A DNA stretch of 64,000 nucleotides from Brachypodius melanocephalos. Taxonomy: Eukaryota > Chordata > Aves > Passeriformes > Pycnonotidae. Shown here piece by piece: positions 26,045 through 37,560 of the stretch. Where the stretch lies: positions 3,620,100-3,684,099 of the forward strand of contig VZSR01003022.1 in assembly GCA_013398615.1 (NCBI GenBank). Direction: 5' to 3'. A program made the translations under genes and the position numbers. Position 1 is the first letter of the stretch. Every line of letters starts with the position of its first letter. The notes under the pieces were generated by a model, which saw only the letters and a list, made by a program, of their open reading frames with translations, was not told where the DNA came from and did not search any database.

Positions 26045-26355
26045 GAGGATCAGAGTGCTTTGAGTTGGAAGGGAGCCTAAAGCTTATCTCGTTCCACCCC
26101 TGCCATGGGCAGGGACACCTTCCACTATCCCAGGATGCTCCAAGCTCCATCCAACCTGGCCTTGGGCACTGCCAGGGATCCAGGGGCAGCCACAGCTGCT
26201 CTGGGCACCCTGTGCCAGGGCCTCCCCACTCTCCCAGGGAACAATTCCTGCCCAATCTCCCATCCAGCCCTGCCCTCTGTCAGTGAAGCCATTCCCTCGT
26301 GTCCTGTCACTCCGTGTCATTGTCAAAAGCCCCCTTGGTGCTCCTGGGCTCCATC
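26045..26355 (-). mobile_element. CR1 LINE 3' fragment
   Basis: Starts agtgctttgagttggaaggg and continues through the CR1 tail in minus orientation, including aacctggccttgggcactgcc, the ctgtgccagggcctcccc segment and gtgtcattgtcaaaagcccc. It is non-coding and 5'-truncated. The ORFs over it are by-products. Confidence 0.8.
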
Positions 26356-26574
26356 CCACCAGGGAATGCAGTGCTTGGATTCACATGAGCAGGACACAGC
26401 CCAGGGTGGGGCATGGGGCACAGAGCAGCCTGGGCCATGCCCCCAGACCCTCACCATGGCCATTTACACCTCCCCACAGCTGTGATTTTGGCCACTCTGC
26501 CCCCACAGATCGATGCCCCTGGGCCGAGGGGGGGCTGGCGAGTTGGGGGTGTTGGAATGGCTCCCACGGTTCTC

Positions 26575-26660
26575 CCTTTCTCCATCCATCCCCCACAGCT
26601 CTCCCCTCCTCCATCCATCCCCCACAGCTCTCCCCTTCTCCATCCATCCCCCACGGCTGC
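26575..26660. repeat. 29-bp tandem repeat, three units
   Basis: ctccatccatcccccacagc then tctcccc recurs with 29-bp spacing (tccatccatc at 26581, 26610 and 26639). The small ORFs over it are repeat-driven. Confidence 0.8.
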
Positions 26661-28180
26661 AGCACCCCAGGATCATCAGCCAGATCCATCCCAATCATCA
26701 TTAACTCGTGGAAATTGGGACAACTCTGCTGTGCCAGGGCAGTGGGCAGCACTGGTCCCAGCCCACCTTGCTTGATCTCTGGGTGCTCAGCCCCGGGCTG
26801 CCTTTTCCTCCTTCTCCAGCACTCAACCAACCAACTGAACAAGCAAGGAAGCAGCAATTAATGCAGCCTCTCCATCAGCCTGCTAACCAGCCTCTCCCAA
26901 ACGGGAGCTCACAGCCCTCCCTGCTGCTCCAGAGCACAACACCACCAATTATTGTTCATCCTCTGCTCATCTCCACCCACACCTGAGTCAGCCTGAGCTT
27001 CCCAAAAACCAAGGACAGGCTCTTCCCAAGGCAGCTGGGGCAGGGCATTGCTGTCACACCTGGCTGTGACCCCGGGTTTTCCATCCTTCCCACGCAGGAG
27101 GACACTGCAGCCTCCCCCCAGAGCATCTCACCTCCTTCCTGGGAGCATCACAGCAGCTTTTAGCTCTGGGATGGAGCTGGATCGTATTTCCCACAAAGCA
27201 TCAGGCCCTTAAGGATCCCACAGGAATGAGGCAAGGCACAGGTTCTGTGAAATTACTGATGGGAAAAAAAAAAATATATATATATATATATTCTTTTTTA
27301 CAGACCCATCTCCTGCACAGGCAGGCAGGTCTTTGAAAGTTGGAGTGCCTTGTAAAATCTGGGTCAGTTTTGTGAGATTATTTTGAAGGAGTGGAAAATC
27401 ATTCTGACAACATCAAACTACCCCGTTTTGGCTTTCTTTTTTTTTTTCCTCCCCTCTGAATGAAGTGCCTCAGAATGACTTTTAGTTCTTTATAATCTAG
27501 TGAAGTTAAATCAAAGTTAGAGCCGAACAAAATGCCCCAAATGATTGGTGACAGAGCAGTGAACTCTCTCTGTGGAGCTGGTGGGGAGCAGCCGAGTCTC
27601 TCACCAGGCCAGCACTGCCACAACTCATCAAGAGAATTAAATCACCCCTTCCCTCTCCCCTGCTCCTCCTTTAAGCCCAATTCCCTTCTCTTTCCAGGCC
27701 AGCAGACATCACCCTGAGAAACGGAGCCCAGGGAGTTCTGTTCCCATCTGGGAACTGCTGACAGCTCTTTATGGGATGGGAATGAGAAAATATTTGCATT
27801 ATGGCAGAGCAGAGGGAAGGGTTACACCCTGTCTCTAGCAGGGGGCACTGCCCTGTGCCCCAGGGGAAGCTCCTGCTGCCCCCCACATTCCCAGCACATG
27901 CCAAGGCCACCATCCCACGTGATAAGACCCACTTGGGGACGTGAATCTGTGTGACAGCACGGTGTGAGAGCCCTGGGCATCACCAGGATTCACTGCTTCA
28001 CTGGAGATCCCACCTGGAGCAGCAGCACCTCCTCCCCTCACCCAGCACCCCTCTTCCAGGAGGGACTGACCCCCATTCCCTGCTGTGACCCCCCCTAAAC
28101 ACAGCCTGAGCACAGCAAGGGCAGGCTCTGGGTAGAGCAAAGGGGTGGCAAAGGGGACAACCAGGCCACCCCATGGGCAC
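26661..28180. other. No gene seen
   Basis: Spacer with an A-run plus (AT)n at 27268-27292 and a T-run near 27438-27448. Nothing else stands out. Confidence 0.55.
27268..27292. repeat. A-run followed by (AT)n
   Basis: A run of As followed by eight or nine AT units. A simple repeat. Confidence 0.9.
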
Positions 28181-28515
28181 TGGGTCACTCCAGGACCCTC
28201 AGGGAGGGCAGGGGATCACCCCAAACCCTTCAGGGAGGGCAGGGGGCCACCCCACACCCTTCAGGGTAGGTTGTGGGTCACCCCACACCCTTCAGGGTGG
28301 GCTGTGGGTCACCCCAGACCCCTCGGGGTGGGCTGTGGGTCACCCCAGACCCCTCGGGGTGGGCTGTGGGTCACCCCAGACCCCTCGGGGTGGGCTGTGG
28401 GTCACCCCAGACCCCTCGGGGTGGGCTGTGGGTCACCCCAGACCCCTCGGGGTGGGCAGTGGGTCACTCCAGACCCTTCAGGGTGGGCAGGGGGTCACCC
28501 CAGACCCCTCGGGGA
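28181..28515. repeat. 31-bp minisatellite, about 11 units
   Basis: Units of the form gggtcaccccagacccctcg plus gggtgggctgt repeat with exact 31-bp spacing in the centre (for example cctcggggt at 28321 and 28352) and drift at both edges. Because 31 is not a multiple of 3 and the unit lacks stops, three plus-strand frames stay open across it. Confidence 0.9.
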
Positions 28516-29309
28516 GCTGCAGCTGCCCCACCAGTGTGAGGCTCTGCTCCTGCAGAGAGCCCCCCCAGCCCAGGGTGCTCTCATGGCCACCAGCTCCAGC
28601 CCCCTCCCCGCGCAGCTCATCAGGCTCTGTGAGGACAGCAGAGCAGGTGATAATTTCATTTCCCTTGCAAATGAGCCCACGTTCCTTCCCCATCCCCAGC
28701 ACCTCATCAGCAGAGCCATCATCCCCACCCCACTCACTTCAGCTCATCCCCCAATCCTGCCAAAGGCATTCCCACCTCACCAGGAGCCCTCGCTGTCTCC
28801 TCACCATCTCATTGCAGACAGGTTTGCTCACCAAAGAAGTTATTACAGCTAACTGTAATTAATATTAACAAGAACAACTTGCTGTTCCAGCAGACGTGGT
28901 TCCCTAAATCATCACCCAACCCCAGCTCCTGAAGCCCATCGCCTTAGGATGGGATAATATAAGAGGTGCCTTACACAGAAAAGGGGCTTTGTGGATGTGG
29001 GAAAAGGGCTGAGATGTGAGATGTGGGTGCAAGAAACTGGAAAACACCAACAGGTCCCATCCCAGCACAAGGAACCCCCAAATCCCCACCACTCCTCATA
29101 GGGAATATTTTACCCCTGTTTCCCCATCCCTTCATCAAGGCTTTCCCAACCCCACTGCAGGGTGGGGGCCCAAAATCAGGCAGCCCAAACACACAAGCTG
29201 TGCTGAAGTTCCAGCTGCTTTGCTGTCTTCCAGCATCCCTGGGAGCTCTGCTGGTCTGCACAGACCGTTCTGTAGGAGATGTGTCGATGAAGGACATTGG
29301 GACAGCAGG

Positions 29310-29960
29310 GAACTCTCCAAAATGCTGATTATTGTACAGAAGATGTTACAGCATGGGACAGAGCCACACCTAAAGCTTCCAGCTACAGCTTGGGCTTGCC
29401 TGGAGCCCCTTTAGCTTTGGTTACAATGCATTGTAGAGTTTTCTTTGCTGAGCATCTTAATACATAGAAACCAATCAGCATCACACACAATGCCTTTACC
29501 ATTAGCTCCAGCCTATCATAATTGCTATCATTACCATTTTATGTTACAGTTTAAGCTTAAAGTTGTTTTTTGGTTTTCTTGCAGTGGAAAATTCTTAGAC
29601 CTTTTTTCCACTTGGCGAAAACATGGTTTTGTTTGCCTATGGTATCTTCTGCTTTTCTTGAGATCTCTTTCTGCTTGCTAAAAGCATCTTCTTTGTTTGT
29701 GGTCAACATATCCTTTGCTCCAGCCATAAAATCCCCTTCCAACTCGACTTAACCTTTGCTTTTTCAGTTGTCCAGTAACAACTGGCTCAGCAATTCTTAA
29801 TTTAGACATCTTTTATTCTTCTGTATTAAAACTTGCTTCTATCTCTATTCCTCTTTCAGGTTCTACATTCAGAGAGGCTTCTGCTAAACTCAAATATCTG
29901 TGAAACTTTCCTGTTAAACTTTCATCTTCTCCAACACCATTCTCCATCACAGGGGCTTTA
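29310..29960. other. AT/T-rich block, possibly retroelement-derived
   Basis: About 650 bases with much lower GC than the flanks and strong pyrimidine bias on the plus strand. It includes two acceptor-like sites (ttggttttcttgcag near 29585 and cctctttcag near 29860). I see no conserved protein and no clear terminal repeats. The composition suggests an old endogenous retroviral segment. Function unknown. Confidence 0.3.
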
Positions 29961-32900
29961 AACTACACCGTGCTGGAGCAGAGGAATTAAAAACAAGCCT
30001 GAAACCTTCCCAGGGAACTCAGAGCGAAACCCAGGCTGCAGAAAACTCCAGAAAACAAAGACTGGGAGCTCCTGAGTCCCCTCCTGGTCAGGGGATGGGT
30101 GCAGGCAGCGGGTGGGGGTCACAAGGGGCAGCCACTGGGTGATGGTGCCACCTCCTGAGGTGCCACCTGCCCCGGGATCCCCACTGGGGTTAATGCACAG
30201 ACCCCAATGGCATCAGTTCGGATCCCAGCAGTCACCAACCTCCCAGAGAGCTGTGATCCTGCCCTGCCTTGGCTGGAAATCCTGCAGGGAACAGAGAAGG
30301 AGCCATTTAGAGGGGGATTCCTTCTGCCCCTCAGAGCTCTCCTCACTCTGCCCCAGTCCATTGGTGCCCCCCTACACCTCTGCCCTGGATTTTTAAGGCT
30401 CTGGGGAGCCCTGACACACCAGAGATGGGCTCCTCCCTGCAAAACAGATGGGGACCAGGAAAAGCCAAGGGAGCCAGCAGGATCCAGCCCCACTTTCCTT
30501 AATTTCTGCTGAATAATTAAACCCTGGGAAGTTAATACTTTCTGCTTAAAAAACACCAGTTCCAGTGTTTGTAATTACTGTTTTATTGAAGCATTAAAAA
30601 TTAAAGGGCATCCTGAGGTTACAGTGAACATGAGAGCTGTGTTCAGCCCCAGCAAGGGAGAGCTGAGCTCCTGGGCACCAGCCCAGCACCAAGGGGGGCA
30701 CAGCCCCTCAATCTACCCCCAAAATCTGGGGTTCTGAACCCTGCCCAGCCCAGCTGGCTCCTGAAACTCAGGCTGCCTCCTTGAGGGGACCCTCCAAACC
30801 ATGACCCCTGTGGCTGTCAGCACCCCCCAAGCCTCCCCTCAGGGCACAGGGGTGGGGATATCAACTCCCAGAGGAGCCTCAGGCCCCCCAACCATCCCTG
30901 CTCCTGCAGCCAGGGTCACCCCAGAGCCCCCCAGCTGCAGCAGCACAGCCCAAATCTCACCTCCAACAACACTTTATAGGCTCCAGCTGCTCCCACCCTT
31001 CCTGCAGCATGGAATGGGCTCACTGGAGGTCAAACTGGCTCCACCACACTGTGTCCAGACCCCTGGGAATGGGGAGCAAGGGCAGAAAGGTGTTTTTAGC
31101 ACCACACCTGTGAGGAATCCTCCTCTCCTCCCCTAGGTCTCATGAGTTCCCATCCCTTTGCCATCAATTCATCCCATCCCAAGGGGAGACAGTCTTGGGA
31201 TTTGCAGCCAGGACATCTGCTGGCCCTGCAGAGCCTGTCTGGGGTGGGAGGATGCTCTGATATGGGGCCATTCCCCCACCCCAGAGCAAGGGAACACGGC
31301 CAGTGCTGTGCCTGAGCAGGCAGGGGGAGAGCAGAAAATAAAGGGCTGGGAATGCCAGAAGGTGTTTCCATGCTCATGGAATGGGGGAGTGGGCAGGCTG
31401 GAGAATCCCCAGGCCTGGGGAGGTGCTCAGACCTGCACATGGAGGATCCCTCTGCCAGCTGCTGGCAGGGAGCTGCTGGGTGTGGGGGAAAAGAGGGGAA
31501 GGGACACAGAGCTGCTTCTGGGGTGTGGGGCAGGTGACCCTCAGACCTCACCACCCCACAGTGCCAGCCTGGACTGTGCCAGGAGCAAAGCTGGAAGAGC
31601 CAGGGGCATCCTGGAGTGTTTGGAACTGCATGGCCATGGGAAGGGTGACAAAAGCCACCTCGGTCCCCACTGAGGGCACCTCCCTCTTGAAAAGCAGACA
31701 CTCAGACCGTGGCATCTCCTGTTTTCCCAAAATCCTGTTTCAGGAAGTGAAAGAAACACAAAAGCCAAACAGGAGATGTTCTGCTGGGTTTGGGTGGGGG
31801 GGAAGAGCAGTTCAGTGCTGTTCCCATCACCTCAGTGCTGCCGGGCCAAGAGCATCCCCCAATCCCCCTGCTGCTCCTGCCGACCCTCGTCCCAGTCCTG
31901 CTCTTCCCTCCCTCTGGGGAGATGCCTGGTGCTGCAATTCCACCCTCAGCTGCTTTAATGTTCCTGTGCAGTTCCCAGGCCTGGCTGCTGGAATTCCCAC
32001 CTTGTGTGGCTGAGTGCCCAGAAATACCCAGCAGCTCTGTCCCCACACATTACTCCAGTTTGGGCTGCTCTGTTCCCCAGTTTGGGGACTTGTTACTCCA
32101 GTTTGGCCCCTGATAACCCACGTGAGGGATGCAGTGGGGCTCAACCCTGCTCTGGAACCATCCCGTGCCAGGTGGATCACCATCCCCACCACCTGTGGCC
32201 AGCGGGATGCCTCCATAAATTCCCAAACTGGATTCCATGGCAGTTTCCAACTCTCTCATCAGCCTCCATGGCAATAACTGTTCTCACTCCCCATCCAGGG
32301 CAGTGAGGCACTGCCAGGGGTTCCCAGAGCACCCCAGCAGATCCCCCAGTTCCCCTCAGCAGCTCTGCCCTGCCAGCAAACCAGCACAACCAGTGCAGCT
32401 CACTGCCCCTGCACAGAGAGCGAGCAGCCGGATGAGGCACAACCTTCCTGCAAACTCCACCAGAATCCAATTCCCTTCCCTCTGCCCACCCCATCACCCC
32501 CATCCCTGCTGGTTCCCCGCTGCCTTCAGCTGTTCTGGGGCTGCCTGGCAGGTATTTGGCTCTCTCCCAAGCCGAGGGTTGCAAACCATCCCCGCAGTAG
32601 CAGAAGGAGACGAGCTTTGTAAAAGTGACGCACGGCAGATGCAGATTAATTTTATTTTACAGTCCTGCTGAGGCTTTTGAGCGAGTCACTGATACGGGGC
32701 TAAAAATACCACCCAGGGGCCTCGAGTTTTTATTTTTCCTGTTCAACGGCACTTGCAACAAAAACACCCAGCCAAAATAGCAACTACAAAACCGGCTGAG
32801 CCCCTGGTGGGCGATGGAGGAGCTGGGGGTGGGCAGGTGAGAAGGCTCTGCCTGTGCTGGGGCGGCCAGAGGAGGAGGAGGATGAGGAGGAGGAGGATGC

Positions 32901-34359
32901 TGAGGAGCACTGCCCTTCCTCTGCAGCAGAACAGGCTTCCAAGAAAGATAACCCCGGGATCTGTGGTGCACAATTCTCTGCAGCTTTGGATGATGCTGAG
33001 CCAAATGTAAGGAGCATAATCCTCTATTTTCTGTGCTGCTGAATGTTGGCAGTGTGGTTTTGTCAGTGAATTCGTCCTTTCTGGGGGTATTTAATGGAGC
33101 TTTGTCTGACTGCTTTAATGCATCCAGGACACTGGGCATCCAAGATTCCCTTGTGGCCATGCCTTTGGGAAGAAGCCTCTCCAAGAGTTCATCTTTCAGC
33201 CTCTTGGCCAGTTTTCAATAGAACATTGGCAGCATCTTCCCCAGTGCCTGGGGAGGACTCTGGCAGGGGTGGGGATTTTACATCCCATGGCTCTGGAAGC
33301 AAATTCCCCAAGGTAACAGCAAAGGTGTGCTGGGATGCTCCCACATGAGCAGGGCAGGGGTGCAGGGAAGAGGTTTAGGTTTTGCTGGCTGGGATTTAGG
33401 GAGCAGGAGTGAAGCAAGGAGGGTTTGGAGGCAGAGTTGGACACTGTCCTGAGCTGCCCCTGGGATCTGAGGGGTCCAGAGCCCCTCCTGTGATCCAGAA
33501 CAAAGCAGGAGGAAAGGGCTGCTCCACATCCCTGCTGAGGCCACCTGGCACCGCTTGGTTGACGTGCCCAGGAAAAGAAGGACAAGCAGATGTTTTCATT
33601 CAGTCTCTGCAGCACAGAGCAGCAGTGGGGAGGTCCCTGAAATGTCCCTGCACTTCGGTTTTCTGGTAGGAACCTGCTCAAACAGGAGCACGAGCAGCTG
33701 AATTCACAGCGTTCTTGGAAAAGCGGTGATGATGAAATGCAGTCAGGGGCTCACTGGGTCACACAGAGGTGTCCCCTCACCTGTCCCCCACCCTGGGGAG
33801 CAGCAGGTGGAGGGGCCCAGACCCAATCCCCTCCCCCAGGGGATGCCCTGGTGGCAGCTGTGGTGTCATGGACAGGTCACTGCACCCCTCCCCTTTGTAA
33901 TGCAGTTAAGAGAGATTGTGCAGTTGTGGCTTGGGGGGAAAGATGATCAACCATTATAACCCCAATTACAGCTCCTAATTGGGATTAATTTGGTGAGTTA
34001 ATTAACTGTGGAAATCTGTTGCCTCCCACTTTTCCTTTATTAACTTCTTGCTCCCAAGCCCAGTCTGGGCCTGGGCACAGCTGGGCACAGCTGGGAGGGC
34101 AGAGGGCTGTCACTGCTGTGTGGTGACACAGAGATTGAGGTGCCACTGGCACTGCTGGTGACAGCCAGAGGGGCCCCACTTTAGCACCCAGCCACTGCCA
34201 CTGTCTGAGCAGGATGGCAAAGGGTGGGGACAGGAACAGGGCTCAGACCTCAGTGCTAAACCTGAATGAGCCTTTGCAGAGGGACAGGAAAGTCACAAGA
34301 GCCTGGGGAGAGCCAAGGAACATCATCTTGCTGGGCTCAGCAAAGGTGGAGGATTGGGA
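29961..34359. other. No gene seen
   Basis: GC-rich spacer. A GAG/GAGGAT-rich patch lies at 32868-32906. The open frames over it encode acidic or serine runs and are composition-driven. Confidence 0.55.
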
Positions 34360-34363
34360 ATGC

Positions 34364-34808
34364 TGATGCCTTGGGAAGGCTGACCTGGAACAGAGACTGG
34401 ACAGAGCCAGAGAATAAAGTAGATATTTATTAAAAGGCCTTTAGGATACACCTTGGGCAGGACAAGAGCCTGGGCAGGGCTACACCCAAGGTGGACCCAA
34501 AATGGGCAAAAAAATGGACAAACAGCCATGAGGTCTCACACTTTGGTAAGTTTGGGTTCATTTTCATATTGGGGTTTAATTGTCCAATTACAGCTCCATG
34601 TTGTGAAATCCCATCCTTCTTGTTCCTCCCTTCAGCCACCCTTGGTTGTGCTTTTGGGGCTGAAAGTTGTCCTTGGTGTGCAGCAGGAAAAGGATTTGTT
34701 TTGTGTCCGTGCTGTGTGCAGAGCTGAGTGACCCTGACTGTGAGCTCAGAGCTGCACCCCTGGGTGCACAGAATGTGAAATACAGGAAAGATAAAACTTA
34801 AGGCATCA
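34364..34808 (-). mobile_element. Solo LTR C, intergenic
   Basis: A 445-bp LTR from TGATGCCT to AGGCATCA with a perfect 4-bp target duplication ATGC (34360-34363 and 34809-34812). It is highly similar to LTR B over its whole length. The minus strand holds AATAAA at 34426-34431, about 65 bases from the 3' end, which suggests minus-strand sense. No internal retroviral genes are adjacent. Confidence 0.85.
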
Positions 34809-34974
34809 ATGCCAGGAGAGGGAGAAGCAGCAGCTCCAGTGCTCAGGCTCTGTGCAGCAGCAAGGGCAGCCAGGGGTGCCTTTCCCTGAGGGAAGCGTTG
34901 CTGGAAGTACAGACCAGGATCTCCCCATCTACAGCTTCTGCAGGAGAAGGACATGGGTGGGTTCCTGTGGGTCC

Positions 34975-35440
34975 AGAGGAGGCCATGGAGATGCTCCAAG
35001 GGCTGGAGCCCCTCTGCTCTGCCCAGGCTGGGAGAGCTGGGGATGCTCACCTGGGGAAGAGAAGGCTCCAGGGAGAGCTCAGAGCCCCTTGCAGGGCCTG
35101 AAGGGAGCTGATAAGAAAGATGGGGACAGACTTTTTAGCGGGGGCTGTTGGGGTAAGACAAGGGGTGATGGTTTTAAACTAAAACAGGGTAAATTCAGAC
35201 TGAATATAAGGAAAAAATTATTTATAGTGAGGGTGGGGAGGCCCTGGCACAGGGTGCCCAGATCAGCTGTTGCTGCCCCATCCCTGGACATGTTCAAGGC
35301 CAGGTTTGGTGGAGTTTGGAGCAACCTGGGGTAGTGGAAGGTGTCCTGCCCAGGGCAGAGGTTGGAATGAGATGAGCTTTAAGTGTCCCTTCCAACCCAA
35401 ACCATCCCATGATTCTGTGATTCTCATCTGTCCCAGCCCT
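34975..35440 (+). mobile_element. CR1 LINE 3' fragment, longest in window
   Basis: About 465 bp of plus-oriented CR1, running from gctccaagggctggagcccc through gggaagagaaggctccaggg, aagaaagatggggacagact and ggccctggcacagggtgccc to the canonical end catgattctgtgattct. It lies 165 bp beyond LTR C. Non-coding. Confidence 0.85.
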
Positions 35441-36429
35441 GTCCAGGCCTGCTGTGCTCCCTGCTCCATGGATGGACCCTGCCCTGCTCCCACTGCTGCA
35501 CACAGCCAGACAGCTGCCAGAGCTGCTGGAGCTCCCTGTTGTTTTTCTCAGCACTCTCCTGAAAATTAATTAATTAAATTAATTCATTAAATAAACACTC
35601 CTCCACGCTCGGTGGCTCTGAGCCAGCTGTGCACGGTGTCAAGCTGCAAGAACATCACTCATTCCCAGGCTGACTTTCCAGGTCCCAGTCCCAGTGACAG
35701 CAAACTGGGGGAATTTGGGAAGGAATCAGGGCTGGAGAGTGAGGGGTTGCAAGGCAACCTTCAGCAAAAAGCTGCACACAAAGCTCTGGAGTGGCTGCAT
35801 TTCCATGCAGGTTGCAAAGCCTTCCCTTATTTTTTAGTGATGCTGTCAGATGCTTTGAATCCTGAGATGAAAGGCACTAAATTAGGACAGATCGTTATTT
35901 CCTGTTTTCTGGTTTATATTTAGAGAAAAGCTGATACCTCTGGCAGCTCTCTCTAAAACTAAAAGCAAACTTCTCTCCTGTTTCTAACTGGTCTGTACTG
36001 GAAGCTCAGTTCCAGACTGTGGAGGGTGGTGGGAGCCCTCTGACAGATGGAGAGGAGATGGGCTGAACACCCTCCAGCCCCTTTCCTCTGGCATTCCAGA
36101 AACAGCAGCCAGGGCTTGGGAATGGACACTTTATTCTTTTATTTTTGCCCTCCTAATGCCCTTTGCAGGCAGCAGTGGCACCTGTGCCAAGGAGCCCTGG
36201 CTGGATGTCAAACCCCAAACATTCCCCTCTCTCCCCATCCTCCCCAAATTTAATTTCCCCTTCTCCAGAGGACCTGGATTCTGGAGGGCTGGGTCCTGGC
36301 ACAGCTTCCACACTCCCTGGGCTGGGGGATGTCCCATCCTGTCCCCTCCTCAGGCACTGGCAGGAGAAGCTGCTCCCTCAGCATTTCTGTTCTGCTCTGA
36401 GGATGGCTCTCGGTGTTTCTCTGCCTGCC

Positions 36430-36846
36430 TCGGGGAATAATATTGAACGGGCTGTATCTCTCCCGAGAAAATATCGATCCCGAGTTTTAATGGCTTTCCA
36501 CTAACGAGCCACAATGAGTGTCGCTGGGCGCCGCTGCTGGAGCTGATAAAAACGGGAATGCTCAGCCCCACAGCTCTGAGAAGGACTTTCACCCCCAATC
36601 CACCTCCCTTCCACAAGATAAACTAAAATAAAGGATGAAAAAGAAAGAGAAAGAGGGAAGAAAATATAAAAAAGGCAGAAGATTTTGCTGCTCTTTTCAT
36701 CCAGTTAGTCTGAGGACGGATTTTCAATTTGTTCACTTTCTTTACAGCTCTGGATTTGCCACAGGGAGGGAGAGATGAGGGAAGGGGGACAGGAGATTAA
36801 ATGCATTCGTTTATTTTGGGAAAGTCACCCTAAAGGGGGAAAAATA

Positions 36847-36881
<35 letters not shown>

Positions 36882-37560
36882 AAAAAAAGAAAAAAAAGTA
36901 AGAAAAAACCCCTGACATCAGAGAGACAGGACTCAATTAAAACAAGACCTTGAAATACATGAGGCAGCAGTGCCGAGCACGGGTCCATCAGCCATCCCTG
37001 CCAGGCTCCCGGAGGCTGTGTAGCAGCAAGATCCATCACCTGGGGAAATAACCGCGGTGCTTACATCTTCAGCAGCTCCTTGATCTGCTGATAAACCCGT
37101 TAGGGGAAATAAATGGGTTTCTCCTGCCCGGCCCGGCCACATCAGGGATGCGATTTGCCGCTTTACCCAGGCGCTGATAAGCGGAGGATCAGCAGGGAAA
37201 AGCCACTTGAACGATTTGCTAATAAAGCCCCAGATTAGAGCGGAGCAGCACCGTGACCTCCCCCGGCTGGGATTTACAACCCCGATCCTGCTCTCAGGGC
37301 AGGGAGAGGTGCCCTGGGATGCTGCCAGGGGACACCAGGGCAGGGATCATCCATCCTCTCCCCACAGCCCCGCACTGCACTGGCACGGGAAGGGTTTGAT
37401 GGCAGCGACATTAAAAACAGGGTGGAGGAAAAACCACCAGCCTGCATAAAGAAAGTTCTGGTGGAATTACTTAGAAGAAGAGTGAGGCTCAGAAACATAA
37501 ATCGCCCCTGGCTGCATTTCTAGGTAAGCAAAATGGATTTCCAGAACAATATCATTCTTT
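36430..37560. promoter_or_regulatory. Candidate regulatory stretch with GATA-type sites
   Basis: Repeat-poor apart from the poly(A) tract at 36850-36900. TGATAA sites lie at 36544-36549, 37089-37094 and 37175-37181, with preserved CpGs (gggcgccgctgctgg, aaccgcggtgctt, gcgctgataagcggagg). It lies about 3.3-4.4 kb below the MGAT5B stop. The regulatory role is inferred from composition only. Confidence 0.35.
36850..36900. repeat. Poly(A) tract
   Basis: About 45 bases of almost uninterrupted A with three Gs. No retrosequence body is recognisable upstream. It lies inside a repeat-poor candidate regulatory stretch. Confidence 0.9.

Noticed and set aside
26045..26355. Several open frames of 60-126 codons
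   Set aside because: They are translations of a CR1 tail.
28145..28862. Overlapping 235- and 229-codon open frames
   Set aside because: Both are produced by the 31-bp minisatellite.
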